DNA of 39,272 nucleotides from Alphaproteobacteria bacterium (lineage in GTDB: Bacteria > Pseudomonadota > Alphaproteobacteria > Sphingomonadales > SMXR01). The position numbers and the translations under genes were made by a program. Below the pieces are notes generated by a model. That model was not told the DNA's origin and made no database searches. It saw nothing but the letters and a program-made list of their open reading frames with translations. The DNA is taken from positions 1 to 39,272 of the forward strand of contig DAOWAS010000005.1 in assembly GCA_030634465.1 (NCBI GenBank), in the 5' to 3' direction. Of the stretch, positions 26,112 to 36,096 are shown in pieces. How positions within the stretch are numbered: the stretch's first letter is position 1; every line of letters starts with the position of its first letter.

Positions 26112-26984
26112 TTACCGTGTTGGTGTTGGTTCACCATCACCAGAATAGTCGTAAAAACCTTTGCCAGTTTTCACACCCAGCCAACCAGCCTCAACATATT
26201 TTACCAATAGCGGGCAGGGGCGGTATTTGCTGTCGTTAAACTCGTTATAAAGCACATTCATAATTGCTAAGCAGGTATCCAAACCAATAAAGTCCGCCAA
26301 TGTTAGCGGCCCCATGGGGTGGTTGGTGCCAAGAACCATGGTTTTATCAATGGCTTTAATGCTGCCAATGCCTTCATAAAGAGTGAAAACCGCCTCGTTT
26401 ATCATTGGCATTAAAATTCTATTGGCAATAAAACCGGGGAAATCTTCTGAAACCGCAGGGTCTTTGCCCATTTTAATGGCAAGCGCCTCAATGATCTCAA
26501 ATGTTTCTTTCGATGTGGCAATGCTAGGAATTAGCTCAACCAACTTCATAATTGGCACAGGGTTCATAAAGTGCATGCCGATAAACTTTTCTGGTCTGTC
26601 GGTGGCGGAACCAAGTCGGGTTATGGAAATGGACGACGTGTTGCTAGCTAACAATGCCTCAGGCTTAAGGTGTGGGCACAGTTCTTTCAGAAGAGCAATT
26701 TTAATGTCTTCTTTTTCCACCGCAGCTTCAATAACCAGATCGCAGTTTGCGTGGTGTTCTAGCCCCACCGCAATGGTTATGGACGCAAGTGCCTTGTCCA
26801 TATCAGCCTGTGATATTTTTTCTTTTTGAACTTGCCTGTTCATGTTTTTAGTAATGGTTGCCAAACCTTTTTCAGCAAATTCTTGTTTTATATCGGTTAG
26901 AACAACCTTATAGCCAGCCAGTGCCGCAATATGGGCAATGCCATTGCCCATTTGACCTGCGCCAATAATACCGATGATTTTCAT
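26112..26984 (-). CDS. 3-hydroxybutyryl-CoA dehydrogenase
   Basis: GIIGAGQMGNGIAHIAALAGYKVVLTDI; HFMNPVPIMKLVEL; NHPMGPLTLADFIGLDTCL. Confidence 0.92.
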   Translation of the reverse strand: MKIIGIIGAGQMGNGIAHIAALAGYKVVLTDIKQEFAEKGLATITKNMNRQVQKEKISQADMDKALASITIAVGLEHHANCDLVIEAAVEKEDIKIALLKELCPHLKPEALLASNTSSISITRLGSATDRPEKFIGMHFMNPVPIMKLVELIPSIATSKETFEIIEALAIKMGKDPAVSEDFPGFIANRILMPMINEAVFTLYEGIGSIKAIDKTMVLGTNHPMGPLTLADFIGLDTCLAIMNVLYNEFNDSKYRPCPLLVKYVEAGWLGVKTGKGFYDYSGDGEPTPTR

Positions 26985-27000
26985 CTTGTTTTTCCTAAAG

Positions 27001-27927
27001 TTAAAGCGCTTTGTCTAGCTCAGGCAAAACATCAAACAGATCAGCAACCAAGCCGTAATCAGCAATTTGGAAAATTGGTGCATCTTCGTCTTTGTTAATT
27101 GCCACAATTATTTTGCTGTCTTTCATGCCCGCTAAATGCTGAATGGCACCTGAAATGCCCACAGCAATATAAAGATCAGGTGCTACAATTTTGCCTGTTT
27201 GCCCAACTTGATAGTCGTTAGGAACAAACCCTGCATCCACTGCGGCACGACTGGCACCAACACCAGCACCCAGCTTGTCAGCCACGGCTTCAATAAGGGC
27301 GAAGTTTTCGCCGCTACCCATGCCACGACCACCAGAGACAATAATTTTTGCACTGGTTAGCTCAGGTCGGTCAGATTTTGACAATTCAGCAGACACAAAC
27401 GAACTGTTGTCACTGCCTGCTTGGGCATCAACATTTACCAGTTCAGCACTGCCACCAGAACCCGCAGGGGCAAAACCAGTGGTGCGCACTGTTATTACCT
27501 TTTTAGCATCGCTTGATTGCACGGTTTGAATGGCATTGCCCGCATAAATTGGGCGCTTGAACGTATCAGGGCTTTCCACAGAAATAATATCTGAAACCTG
27601 CGCTACATCTAAAAGTGCGGCAAGGCGTGGCATTACATTTTTACCAGTTGTTGTTGCGGGTGCCACAAATGCTGAATAGTTTGCTTCCAAGCTTAGCAAC
27701 AACGGGGTGATGGCTTCTGCTAACGGGTGGGCATATTGCTCAGCATCGCTTACCAATACCTTGCTAACACCGTCAACGGCCTGTGCCGCCGCTGCGGCAT
27801 CACCGCAATTGTGACCAGCAACCAACACATGCACGTCGCTATCAATTGCCAGTGCGGCTGTAACGGCGTTTAATGTGGCATCTTTTAATGAAGCATTATC
27901 ATGCTCGGCTAATACTAATACGCTCAT
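27001..27927 (-). CDS. etfA: Electron transfer flavoprotein alpha subunit
   Basis: [40 protein letters not shown]. Confidence 0.94.
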   Translation of the reverse strand: MSVLVLAEHDNASLKDATLNAVTAALAIDSDVHVLVAGHNCGDAAAAAQAVDGVSKVLVSDAEQYAHPLAEAITPLLLSLEANYSAFVAPATTTGKNVMPRLAALLDVAQVSDIISVESPDTFKRPIYAGNAIQTVQSSDAKKVITVRTTGFAPAGSGGSAELVNVDAQAGSDNSSFVSAELSKSDRPELTSAKIIVSGGRGMGSGENFALIEAVADKLGAGVGASRAAVDAGFVPNDYQVGQTGKIVAPDLYIAVGISGAIQHLAGMKDSKIIVAINKDEDAPIFQIADYGLVADLFDVLPELDKAL

Positions 27928-28673
27928 GATAAAACTCCTTCACCTTTAAGTTTCTCTAACAGCTCAGCCACATTTTCAACCTTAACACCTGCGGTGCGTT
28001 TGGCTGGCTCTTCCACCTTCAACTGGGTTAGGCGCGGTGTTATATCCACCCCGTAGTCGTCAGTTGATTTTGTGATAATTTCTTTTCTTTTTGCCTTCAT
28101 GATGTTTGGCAATGAAGCATAGCGCGGTTCGTTCAAACGCAGGTCAGTTGTAACCACCGCAGGAAGGGTCAGCTTAACAGTTTCCAAGCCACCATCAATT
28201 TCACGGGTTACATTAACCGAACCGTCAGCCACTTTCACCTCAGATGCAAACGTACCTTGCGGCCAGTTCAGCAGTGCCGCCAACATTTGCCCTGTTTGGT
28301 TGCAATCGTCATCAATTGCTTGCTTGCCAAGGATAACCAGTTCAGGTTTTTCCTCTTCAACAATTGCTTTGATAATTTTAGCAACAGAAATTGGCTCAAC
28401 AGTTTCGCCAGTTTCAACCAAAATACCACGGTCACCACCCATAGCCAGTGCGGTGCGAATGGTTTCTTGCGCTTGGTTTGGGCCAATAGACACAATGATA
28501 ATTTCATCAACACCACCAGCCTCTTTAAGGCGGATGGCCTCTTCAACGGCAATTTCGTCAAATGGGTTCATGGACATTTTGACATTTTGCAGTTCAACGC
28601 CTGAACCGTCTGCTTTAACTCGTGCTTTGACGTTGAAGTCAATTACACGTTTTACAGGGACAATAATCTTCAT
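27924..28673 (-). CDS. etfB: Electron transfer flavoprotein beta subunit
   Basis: [51 protein letters not shown]. Confidence 0.94.
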   Translation of the reverse strand: MKIIVPVKRVIDFNVKARVKADGSGVELQNVKMSMNPFDEIAVEEAIRLKEAGGVDEIIIVSIGPNQAQETIRTALAMGGDRGILVETGETVEPISVAKIIKAIVEEEKPELVILGKQAIDDDCNQTGQMLAALLNWPQGTFASEVKVADGSVNVTREIDGGLETVKLTLPAVVTTDLRLNEPRYASLPNIMKAKRKEIITKSTDDYGVDITPRLTQLKVEEPAKRTAGVKVENVAELLEKLKGEGVLS

Positions 28674-28786
28674 CAGCCTTTGCGCTCCTAAGGTCTGTTT
28701 TATAATGTGAAATATTCGGCTTAGGGTTACCTGAATTGGCGGGGTTAGTCAATTATTGATAACCACAAAGGTTATGTAATTGAAAG

Positions 28787-29359
28787 CTATCTTGTGCCGC
28801 CCGGTACCCACAACACATCATTTTTGCCCATGTCGTTAACAAACCGCCCCAAAACAAACAAAAGGTCTGACAATCGGTTCAGGTATTTTATGGCGGATGG
28901 GTTTATTTTATGCTGTTGCTGTTGGGTTATAGCGCAGCGCTCGGCGCGGCGGCAAATGGTGCGTGCTAGGTGTAAATAGCTAGCGGCCTCGCTGCCACCG
29001 GGCAATATAAAACTGGTCAGGTCTTCTAGGTTTGCATTCATTTGGTCAATTTCTTGTTCCAAACGTGTTACCTGCGCATCTGTAATGCGAAGCTTGCCAC
29101 TTTCGCCATCTTCTTCACCATCTTCAATGGGGGTGGAAAGGTCAGCGCCAAGGTCAAACAGGTCGTTTTGAATGGCTTGAAGCATTTTTTTAGTGTCACT
29201 GCTAACATAAAGGCAGGCAATGCCAATGGCGGCGTTGGTTTCATCCACGGCACCATATGCCTCAACCCTGATGTCATCTTTGGCGACACGTTCGCCGTTA
29301 CTTAGCGAAGTTTCGCCCTTGTCGCCGCCACGGGTATATATTTTAGTTAGCTTAACCAT
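28787..29359 (-). CDS. Cob(I)yrinic acid a,c-diamide / cob(I)alamin adenosyltransferase, PduO type
   Basis: MVKLTKIYTRGGDKGETSLSNGERV; ARTICRRAERCA; YLNRLSDLLFVLGR. Start at internal Met 29359 preferred over ORF track 29395. Confidence 0.9.
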   Translation of the reverse strand: MVKLTKIYTRGGDKGETSLSNGERVAKDDIRVEAYGAVDETNAAIGIACLYVSSDTKKMLQAIQNDLFDLGADLSTPIEDGEEDGESGKLRITDAQVTRLEQEIDQMNANLEDLTSFILPGGSEAASYLHLARTICRRAERCAITQQQQHKINPSAIKYLNRLSDLLFVLGRFVNDMGKNDVLWVPGGTR

Positions 29360-29369
29360 TTTAGTTGTC

Positions 29370-29567
29370 CTAATTGCCAATGTTAACGGCGGCAAAAATG
29401 CCTAAAAGAATTATGGTGGCAAACTGGGCAATTACCCGCATGCGCATAAGCTTGTTAGAATTTTTTTTGTTAAACTCGCCGCCTCTAGCCATTGAAAACA
29501 GGCCGAAAAAAAGAATGCCAATAGTTCCTGCAAGTGCAATGCCGATCATTATATTTAATATGGTCAT
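29370..29567 (-). CDS. Twin transmembrane HIG1-domain-like small protein
   Basis: 65 aa, two TM helices, FGLFSMARGGEFNKKNSNKLMRMRVIAQ typical of HIG_1_N. Confidence 0.75.
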   Translation of the reverse strand: MTILNIMIGIALAGTIGILFFGLFSMARGGEFNKKNSNKLMRMRVIAQFATIILLGIFAAVNIGN

Positions 29568-29624
29568 GATAAAATACTCTGTTAATGAGAGGGAGTTATA
29601 TATTTCATGGTTTTATGCTTGTTT

Positions 29625-30488
29625 TCAAGACTTATCCATCAGTTTTTTTGCTAGTTCAATGCCATCATCACCGTGTTCTCGTAGTGACTTTAGTGTGGCT
29701 GAGCCGCTTCTTTTAGCCAAACGTTGCCCGTCATCATCAACCAACAGGGCATGGTGGTGGTAAATGGGTGTTTCAAACCCCAACAATGCTTGCAACAAGC
29801 GGTGAATGTGGGTGGCCTCAAACAGGTCAACCCCGCGAATAACATGGCTAATGTTTTCTAAATGGTCATCCACAGTTACAGCAAGGTGGTAACTTGTTGG
29901 TGTTTCTTTGCGGGCTAAAACAATGTCGCCTTGTTCAACTGGCGTTGCTGTAATTTCACCCTTAATTTCATCTTGCCAATATAGCGGCCAGTTGTTTTTG
30001 GCCTTTAGAAATGCAATTGCCTTTTCCATATCCAACCTTAGGGCATATGGTGCGCCGCTTTGTTGTTTTTGCGTTTGCTCGCTAACGCTTAGTTTTTTAC
30101 AGGTTTGCGGGTAAACCACTCCGTCAAACCCGTGTGGTGCTGATGGTGCGTTTGCGATTTCTTTTTTAATGTCGGCGCGGGTGCAAAAACACGGGTATAG
30201 CAGATCCATGTTATCTAGAATGTTCAGATATTTTTCATAATCAGCAAAATGCTGGGACTGGATGCGAACAGGCTCACTCCACTTAATGCCTAGCCAGCTT
30301 AGGTCTTTATAAATTTCTTGGGTAAACTCATCGCGGCATCTGGTTTGGTCTATGTCTTCAATGCGTAAAAGAAAACTGCCATCATTCGCTTGGGACATCG
30401 TATATGCCAGCAAAGCAGAAAAACCATGACCAAGGTGCAACAACCCTGTAGGGCTGGGTGCGAAGCGTGTGATGAAAGTTTTTTTCAT
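29625..30488 (-). CDS. gluQ: Glutamyl-Q tRNA(Asp) synthetase
   Basis: TRFAPSPTGLLHLGHGFSALLAY; RIEDIDQTRCR; short (287 aa) with no anticodon-binding domain. Confidence 0.92.
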   Translation of the reverse strand: MKKTFITRFAPSPTGLLHLGHGFSALLAYTMSQANDGSFLLRIEDIDQTRCRDEFTQEIYKDLSWLGIKWSEPVRIQSQHFADYEKYLNILDNMDLLYPCFCTRADIKKEIANAPSAPHGFDGVVYPQTCKKLSVSEQTQKQQSGAPYALRLDMEKAIAFLKAKNNWPLYWQDEIKGEITATPVEQGDIVLARKETPTSYHLAVTVDDHLENISHVIRGVDLFEATHIHRLLQALLGFETPIYHHHALLVDDDGQRLAKRSGSATLKSLREHGDDGIELAKKLMDKS

Positions 30489-30585
30489 TTTTTTAGCAAG
30501 CTTTCAATTATTTAGCTTTATCTAGCTTTTCTTTAGTACGCTCATAACATATTCTGTTGCCAATTGTGAAAGGTGATTATGTATC

Positions 30586-31245
30586 ATGACAGAAGTTGTT
30601 GAAATTAGCGGCCCTAGCTCTTTGCCAGAAAGTGGCACCAAACCAGATAGTATTGTTATTTTTTTACATGGCTATGGCTCAAACGGTGATGACCTTATTG
30701 GTCTTGCTCCAAACTGGCGGGCTATTATGCCTAATACGGTGTTTTTGTCGCCAAATGCACCAGAAAAAACACCCATGGCGCCAAACGGTTACCAATGGTT
30801 TCCCCTAAGCACACTGGCAAAAAGCGAGCGTGAAAGCGGTGTTTATAAAGCCGCACCCACTTTAAACGCTTATATTGATAAAGTATTGGCGGAATATGAC
30901 CTGAGCGAAGACAGGCTTGCTTTGGTTGGCTTTTCCCAAGGAACCATGATGGCACTGCATGTGGCGCCGCGCCGTGCAAAACAACTGGCATGTGTTTTGG
31001 GATATTCGGGCGCATTAGCCGCACCGCACAAATTGGTTGATGAAAGCAAGTCAAAACCACCTGTCATGCTTATCCACGGTGAGAGCGATGATGTTATTCC
31101 GTTTCCCGCCATGTTTGAAGCCGTGGGTGCGCTTGAGGCGCTTGGTTTAGAGGTGGAGAAACATATAAGTAAAAATACCCCCCACGGCATTGCCCCTGAT
31201 GGCTTGCAAAAAGGTGGCATTTTCCTAACAAGAGCATTTGGCTGA
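30586..31245 (+). CDS. Alpha/beta hydrolase (phospholipase/carboxylesterase family)
   Basis: VIFLHGYGSNGDDLIGLAP; LVGFSQGTMMALH; HGESDDVIPF. Confidence 0.88.
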   Translation: MTEVVEISGPSSLPESGTKPDSIVIFLHGYGSNGDDLIGLAPNWRAIMPNTVFLSPNAPEKTPMAPNGYQWFPLSTLAKSERESGVYKAAPTLNAYIDKVLAEYDLSEDRLALVGFSQGTMMALHVAPRRAKQLACVLGYSGALAAPHKLVDESKSKPPVMLIHGESDDVIPFPAMFEAVGALEALGLEVEKHISKNTPHGIAPDGLQKGGIFLTRAFG

Positions 31246-31526
31246 TGGCTAAGAAATTTGAAAAACTGGAAGATATGAAAAATTTGGGGCCAAAAACCTC
31301 AGAACGACTACGTGCTGTTGGTGTAAACACCCCTGCGGAGCTGGTGGAGATGGGCGCTGTTGAGGCCTATTGCCGGCTTAAGCTGACATATACTGATAGC
31401 ACATCAGTTATTGTCCTTATTGCCATTCAAGGCGCGCTTATGGACGTGCATTGGCAGGAGGTGCCACCAGTTTTAAGTGATGCTTTAAAGTTGGAAGCGT
31501 GGGAACTGCTAAAAGCCCAGAAATAA
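31245..31526 (+). CDS. Stand-alone TfoX C-terminal domain protein
   Basis: MKNLGPKTSERLRAVGVNTPAELVEMGAVEAYCRLK. Confidence 0.85.
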   Translation: MAKKFEKLEDMKNLGPKTSERLRAVGVNTPAELVEMGAVEAYCRLKLTYTDSTSVIVLIAIQGALMDVHWQEVPPVLSDALKLEAWELLKAQK

Positions 31527-31567
31527 AGAGCGGCCATAAATAAAGAACGACCAGAAATAAAGCACCG
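31517..31567. repeat. Three imperfect tandem copies of a 17-bp repeat (CCAKAAATAAAG...)
   Basis: CCAGAAATAAAGAGCGG / CCATAAATAAAGAACGA / CCAGAAATAAAGCACCG spanning the TfoX_C stop codon. Confidence 0.85.
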
Positions 31568-31577
31568 TAAGATGTTA

Positions 31578-32165
31578 TCAAACCCGCTTAGATAGCCATA
31601 TGGCACTGCGACAGCCAATTTTAATGGCTTCTGACAATAATTTATACCCTGGGGTGTCTTCAGCACCATGTTCAAGAGCTATGTTTTTATGCTCTACCTC
31701 TTCAGCTTGAAACTTCTCAATTTTTTTATTTAGCTCAGGTTCCGTATTCCACGCGCTGAGGGTTTCTCTCTGTTCTTGGTAATGTTCGTCTATGACCTCT
31801 TCAACAGCGGCTGTACAGGCCATGGCGGCCTTTTCGCCCATTATGGCGGTAACAGCACCCAAGGTGTAGCCAGCCACGTTCCAGAACGGGTATAGGGCAG
31901 TTGGGCGCACACCGCGTTCCATCATCAGTTCTTCAAAAGCTTCCAAGTGTTCATCTTCTTGCTCAGCCATGTGTTTAATGGTGGCATAGCTTGGGTGGTC
32001 AGGCCCTAGGATATCCATTTGCCCTTTGTAAATGCGCTTGGCGCCAAATTCACCAGCATGATCAACCCTTATCATACTAGCAATTGCGTCTTCACGGTTT
32101 GGCTCGCCAGGAAGCGGCAGGGGCGGAATTGCTTTTGTCTGCTTTTCTTTGCTCATATTACCCAC
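31578..32165 (-). CDS. coq7: Demethoxyubiquinone hydroxylase family protein (Coq7)
   Basis: MIRVDHAGEFGAKRIYKGQ; HMAEQEDEHLEAFEELM; AEEVEHKNIALEHGAE diiron ligands. Confidence 0.92.
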   Translation of the reverse strand: MGNMSKEKQTKAIPPLPLPGEPNREDAIASMIRVDHAGEFGAKRIYKGQMDILGPDHPSYATIKHMAEQEDEHLEAFEELMMERGVRPTALYPFWNVAGYTLGAVTAIMGEKAAMACTAAVEEVIDEHYQEQRETLSAWNTEPELNKKIEKFQAEEVEHKNIALEHGAEDTPGYKLLSEAIKIGCRSAIWLSKRV

Positions 32166-32166
32166 C

Positions 32167-32703
32167 TTATTCTTTTCTCAATTTAGACCAAGAGAATATA
32201 GCAAAAAATGCCATGAAAGACGCAATGAAAAAGTTATAGCCTGCCATGGAAATACCGAATAATGACCACGGAGCGGCATCACAGCGAATTATTGGCGCGC
32301 TAAACAGTTGGGCAAGGCGATCTTCATTGCTGCCTGAAAAGTCAATTGTGGGGGTGCAGGACGTGGGCCCTTGCCACCATTTATATTCAACACCAGTATG
32401 ATATGCGGCAATGCCTGCATCTACCGTTAATAAAACGCCACACAGAAGCAGTAAAATAAGAACAAAAGACTTGTCTAAATTGATGACACCCTTTTGTGCC
32501 AACAGGCCAATGGCGGATACTGCTATTGCACCCATGTAGGGGTAGCGTTGATAGTAACAAAGCTCGCACGGGGCATAACCAAAACCATATTGAAAAATAT
32601 AAGCCGTACCCAAAACTGCTACGGAAAGCAAAAATATTACTAACAGCGCGTTTGGAATAAGGCTTTCTAATTTGCTCATTATAAAATTCATTTTATTACC
32701 CAA
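32167..32703 (-). CDS. dsbB: Disulfide bond formation protein DsbB
   Basis: APCELCYYQRYPY; 4 TM; loop Cys pair (TSC...RCD). Confidence 0.88.
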   Translation of the reverse strand: MGNKMNFIMSKLESLIPNALLVIFLLSVAVLGTAYIFQYGFGYAPCELCYYQRYPYMGAIAVSAIGLLAQKGVINLDKSFVLILLLLCGVLLTVDAGIAAYHTGVEYKWWQGPTSCTPTIDFSGSNEDRLAQLFSAPIIRCDAAPWSLFGISMAGYNFFIASFMAFFAIFSWSKLRKE

Positions 32704-33277
32704 TATATTTGATGGCGATAAAGCCGAAGAATAATAAGAATACGGTTACTGATGTGACTAAAGTTAGGCGTTTTTCAATGAAATTTTGAATGGCCTCACC
32801 AAAATGCAAGATAAGAAAGCCCTCTATAAGAAAACGAGGGGTGCGAGAAGCCAGAGATGCGATAAGAAATGCTAGCGGGTCCATAGCCACCACACCACTT
32901 GCAATGGTGATAACCTTAAATGGGAAAAATGTTAGGCCAAATAAAAATACTAGCCATGCGCCCCATTCTATAAAATTTTCCTGAAAGCGGGCAAACTCAT
33001 CCATATAACCATAAAAACTGATAATTTCTTTGCCAACCAGTTCCCATGCGAAATAGCCAATGGCATAACCAAGCATAGCCCCCAATACAGAGCCTATTGT
33101 GCAGATGATAGCAAAGCGTATTGCCTTCTCACGCTTGGCTAGTGCCATGGGCAACAGCATTACATCTGGCGGAATGGGAAATACGGAGCTTTCGATAAAT
33201 GCAATAAACCCTAGCCAACGTTCAGCATAAGGTCGGTTTGCCAGTTCAAGCGTCCAATTATAAAGGCGTTTTAACAT
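32696..33277 (-). CDS. DedA/YqaA-family membrane protein
   Basis: ESSVFPIPPDVMLLPMALA; FFPFKVITIASGVVAM; RTPRFLIEG. Confidence 0.88.
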   Translation of the reverse strand: MLKRLYNWTLELANRPYAERWLGFIAFIESSVFPIPPDVMLLPMALAKREKAIRFAIICTIGSVLGAMLGYAIGYFAWELVGKEIISFYGYMDEFARFQENFIEWGAWLVFLFGLTFFPFKVITIASGVVAMDPLAFLIASLASRTPRFLIEGFLILHFGEAIQNFIEKRLTLVTSVTVFLLFFGFIAIKYIG

Positions 33278-33378
33278 ATGTTTTCCATTTTTATATGTTT
33301 CGATATAGCAGAGCAGGGCGCGTCAAACAATCATAACCCGAAGGGGCAATAAAAGTTTGTGCTGGTTAATATCATTAC

Positions 33379-33406
33379 TTGACGAAGGGGAAATCCTGTC
33401 TATGAT
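33379..33406 (+). promoter_or_regulatory. Sigma70-like promoter for tRNA-Leu
   Basis: TTGACG (33379-33384) - 16 nt - TATGAT (33401-33406), 15 nt upstream of the tRNA. Confidence 0.7.
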
Positions 33407-33421
33407 GCGCACACTTACCGT

Positions 33422-33508
33422 GCCCCCGTGGCGGAACTGGTAGACGCGCGGGATTCAAAATCCCGTTCCTGTATGGGAGTGTCCGTTCGATTCGGACCGG
33501 GGGCACCA
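33422..33508 (+). tRNA. tRNA-Leu (anticodon CAA), CCA encoded
   Basis: Acceptor GCCCCCG/CGGGGGC, anticodon stem CGGGA-TTCAAAA-TCCCG, variable arm, GTTCGATTC T-loop, ACCA end. Confidence 0.95.
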
Positions 33509-33550
33509 CTCTCTTTCTATCCTTATTAAATAACACTGAAATTTAAGCAT

Positions 33551-33590
33551 AAAAAAACGGCGCCCACTGGACGCCGCTTAATTATTTTTA
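33551..33590. terminator. Bidirectional terminator-like hairpin
   Basis: A-run, CGGCGcCCactGGaCGCCG stem, T-rich run, between convergent tRNA and TPR gene. Confidence 0.65.
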
Positions 33591-33603
33591 TTATCTATCT
33601 AAA

Positions 33604-34932
33604 CTATTCTCTAGCAGCCAGAGCCAATTGTTCTCTTCTGTTGGCTTCGTTGTTGATATGTCTAATCCACTGAGCTGACTGTGTGCGAGAGCGGCTATCT
33701 TTTCTTGATTCCTGAAAGGCTTCTTTAGCTTTTTGCAGCTGATCATTGTTAAAATAAGCCATGCCCAAAATCATATATGCCTGATCTTCTCTGTTTAGAT
33801 CACCTTTATCAATGCCTTGCATGATGGCGGCAATAGACTTGCTCCACTCATCACGAGCCATATAAACCTGTCCAAGTCTAAGTGAAAGGTCACCCTCTTC
33901 AGCTAGCTCAGCCGCCTGAATTAGTGGTGGAATGCTATCTTCCAATTCTTGCGCGTTAATAAGGGCGTTGGCATAAAGCTCATAGTTGTCTTTGCTTTCT
34001 TCCAGAACTTCAACTTCAAAACCTTTACGCATAACTTCTGCGGCTTTAATTGGAACCTCATTAAACATATAAAGTTGAGCCATGTTTCTAAGATGACTTT
34101 CTTCAACCAGATAACCTTGGTTATATGCAACTTCCATAGTAGCTAGTTGTGAAGCTTCATTTCTTAGTTCTGAATACATTGATGCAAGCTGTAGCCAGTA
34201 TCTTGGTTTGTTGTGGTTTAGAACAAGGTATTCCAGAATATCACGGGCTTCTGTGTAATTGTTTTTCTCGTAATAAATTGTCAGCAAAAGCAGATACCAG
34301 TTTTCTCTTACAACACCACCAGACAATTCAGTAAGCTCAACAGCTTTCAAAATAGGTGCGAGTGCGGCTTCGAAATCATTCATGGCGTAAAATAACTGAC
34401 CACGGAAAATATATGCTGATGCTTGTGGCTCGGCGGCATATAGAAACCATTGATCCAAATACTCCATAGATTTATCATAGTTTCCTTCAGAAAACTCTAA
34501 TTGAGCAAGTTGAAAGCGAATATTATCTTCAAATGCAATGGGAATACCTTCTAATTGCAAAATATTTTCAAAGGATTTAATGGCATTGGCCGTATCATCA
34601 AGTTCAAAATAATAATACGCATAGAAGTTCCACATGTTAGCTTCTTCATATGAATTAAGGCCCCTTACGTTATGCAGGTCCTCTAAACTCTCGCGTGTTT
34701 CTTCATAGTCTTTTATTTCTAACGCCGCTTGAGCGCGCTCTAGATATTTAAAAGCACTTGCGCGCATTGTTGGTGTGCGTCTTGTTTTGCGCTCAGGGGC
34801 TGCTTGCTGCTCTTGTGCAACAGCAATGTTGCCAGATGGCATAAAACCTGTGCCTGAAAAGACTGTTAGGGCTGCACCTGCCATTGTGGCGAGGGTAGCT
34901 TGCCGAACAATTTTTTTCATGGAAACTTTCAT
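33604..34932 (-). CDS. TPR protein associated with a TonB system
   Basis: Signal-like N-terminus, repeated TPR-like helices (LGMAYFNNDQLQKAKEAFQES); end of the TonB/ExbBD operon. Confidence 0.8.
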   Translation of the reverse strand: MKVSMKKIVRQATLATMAGAALTVFSGTGFMPSGNIAVAQEQQAAPERKTRRTPTMRASAFKYLERAQAALEIKDYEETRESLEDLHNVRGLNSYEEANMWNFYAYYYFELDDTANAIKSFENILQLEGIPIAFEDNIRFQLAQLEFSEGNYDKSMEYLDQWFLYAAEPQASAYIFRGQLFYAMNDFEAALAPILKAVELTELSGGVVRENWYLLLLTIYYEKNNYTEARDILEYLVLNHNKPRYWLQLASMYSELRNEASQLATMEVAYNQGYLVEESHLRNMAQLYMFNEVPIKAAEVMRKGFEVEVLEESKDNYELYANALINAQELEDSIPPLIQAAELAEEGDLSLRLGQVYMARDEWSKSIAAIMQGIDKGDLNREDQAYMILGMAYFNNDQLQKAKEAFQESRKDSRSRTQSAQWIRHINNEANRREQLALAARE

Positions 34933-34947
34933 ATTATATTCCTAGCC

Positions 34948-34963
34948 TCAGGATATATCCTGA
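34948..34963. repeat. Perfect 16-bp palindrome TCAGGATATATCCTGA
   Basis: Directly visible, in the tonB-TPR intergenic region / 5' leader of the TPR gene. Confidence 0.75.
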
Positions 34964-35010
34964 TTTTTTATTCATTTAGGTCTTGGTGTTTAGTAGCGAC
35001 CATTAAAAAT

Positions 35011-35613
35011 TTATTCTTCCATCTCAAAGGTAATGAGGTTTCTAACGCCGGCTGTTCTTTGTGGCTCGCCATTAATCACTTTAGGTTTGTATTTAAACTT
35101 AAGTGCGGCACGGGTTGCGGCACGTTCAAAATAACCAGTTGGCTCTGCTTCAATAACAATAGCATCTTCAACTGCACCTGTTTCTGTAACGGTAAACTCA
35201 ACCAATACCCAACCAGATATGCCACGTTCTTGGGCACGGCGTGGGTATTGTGGTGCAACCTTAACAATAGGAAGGTAGTCACCATCCATAGCGCCACCAA
35301 AACCTGTGCTCATATTAGCACCAACATCAACTGCGGCTCTTTCAAATGAAACGCCACTGTCAGTTGGGTTGTTAACATTAACCTGAAGGTCAAGCTCAGG
35401 CGGAGTGTCTTCAATTTCAGGTGGGCGTTCTGGCTTTCTATCTTCAACCATCGCCTGTTCATCACGGTCAATACGAACCATATCAACAATATTACCAGCT
35501 TTGTCGCCATCCAAGTTTACATCGCCACTTGCCACTAATAATTGCATTACAAAAAACAGAGCAAAGGTTACTGCTGATGCGAGAATTATAGAATATATGT
35601 ACCTTGTAATCAT
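35011..35613 (-). CDS. tonB: Energy transducer TonB (TonB2-like)
   Basis: N-terminal TM; C-terminal YPRRAQERGISGWVLVEFTVTETGAVEDAIVIEAEPTGYFERAATRAALKFKYKP. Confidence 0.88.
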   Translation of the reverse strand: MITRYIYSIILASAVTFALFFVMQLLVASGDVNLDGDKAGNIVDMVRIDRDEQAMVEDRKPERPPEIEDTPPELDLQVNVNNPTDSGVSFERAAVDVGANMSTGFGGAMDGDYLPIVKVAPQYPRRAQERGISGWVLVEFTVTETGAVEDAIVIEAEPTGYFERAATRAALKFKYKPKVINGEPQRTAGVRNLITFEMEE

Positions 35614-35630
35614 TTTAAGTATTCTCTCTA

Positions 35631-36029
35631 TTAACTTTGATCTGCTGATAAAGCTACGTTTGGCGCTCCAGCCTGTCTGGCCGCTTCCATAACCTGCATT
35701 GTAATTCCAGATTTAGCTTCCCTGTCGGCCTGAATAACAACAGTACCTCTTGGGTTTTCAGCTAATAGTCTTTCCAAAACAGTTCTTAGTGCTTTAATTT
35801 CAACTTTTTTACGATTGACCCATACCTGGTCAGCGGAAGTTACTGCGATTAGAACGGCCGCTTGTTGTTTCAACTCTGCTGATACCGCAATTGGTTTATC
35901 AACTGAAACGCCAGCCTCTTTAACAAATACCGCGGTAACAATGAAGAAGATTAACATGATGAACACAATATCCAACATGGGTGTCATGTTAATTTCTTCT
36001 GCTTCATCGGCTTGTGCGTGGTTGCGCAT
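35631..36029 (-). CDS. Biopolymer transport protein ExbD (second copy)
   Basis: EINMTPMLDIVFIMLIFFIVTAVFVKEAGVSV. Confidence 0.9.
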   Translation of the reverse strand: MRNHAQADEAEEINMTPMLDIVFIMLIFFIVTAVFVKEAGVSVDKPIAVSAELKQQAAVLIAVTSADQVWVNRKKVEIKALRTVLERLLAENPRGTVVIQADREAKSGITMQVMEAARQAGAPNVALSADQS

Positions 36030-36096
36030 AACTTTTCTCTTCTATTGTTATATCATGAAAATAGTAAAAAAACTATTTCCTGCATTAATCCAATGG

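Noticed and set aside
26112-28673. EtfAB as an electron partner of the sHdr complex
   Set aside because: It sits in a separate minus-strand block with 3-hydroxybutyryl-CoA dehydrogenase ~17 kb away; sequences look like housekeeping EtfAB of beta-oxidation.
34948-34970. TCAGGATATATCCTGA plus TTTTTT as a terminator
   Set aside because: The T run is on the plus strand, opposite to the direction of the tonB operon, and there is no plus-strand gene ending there.
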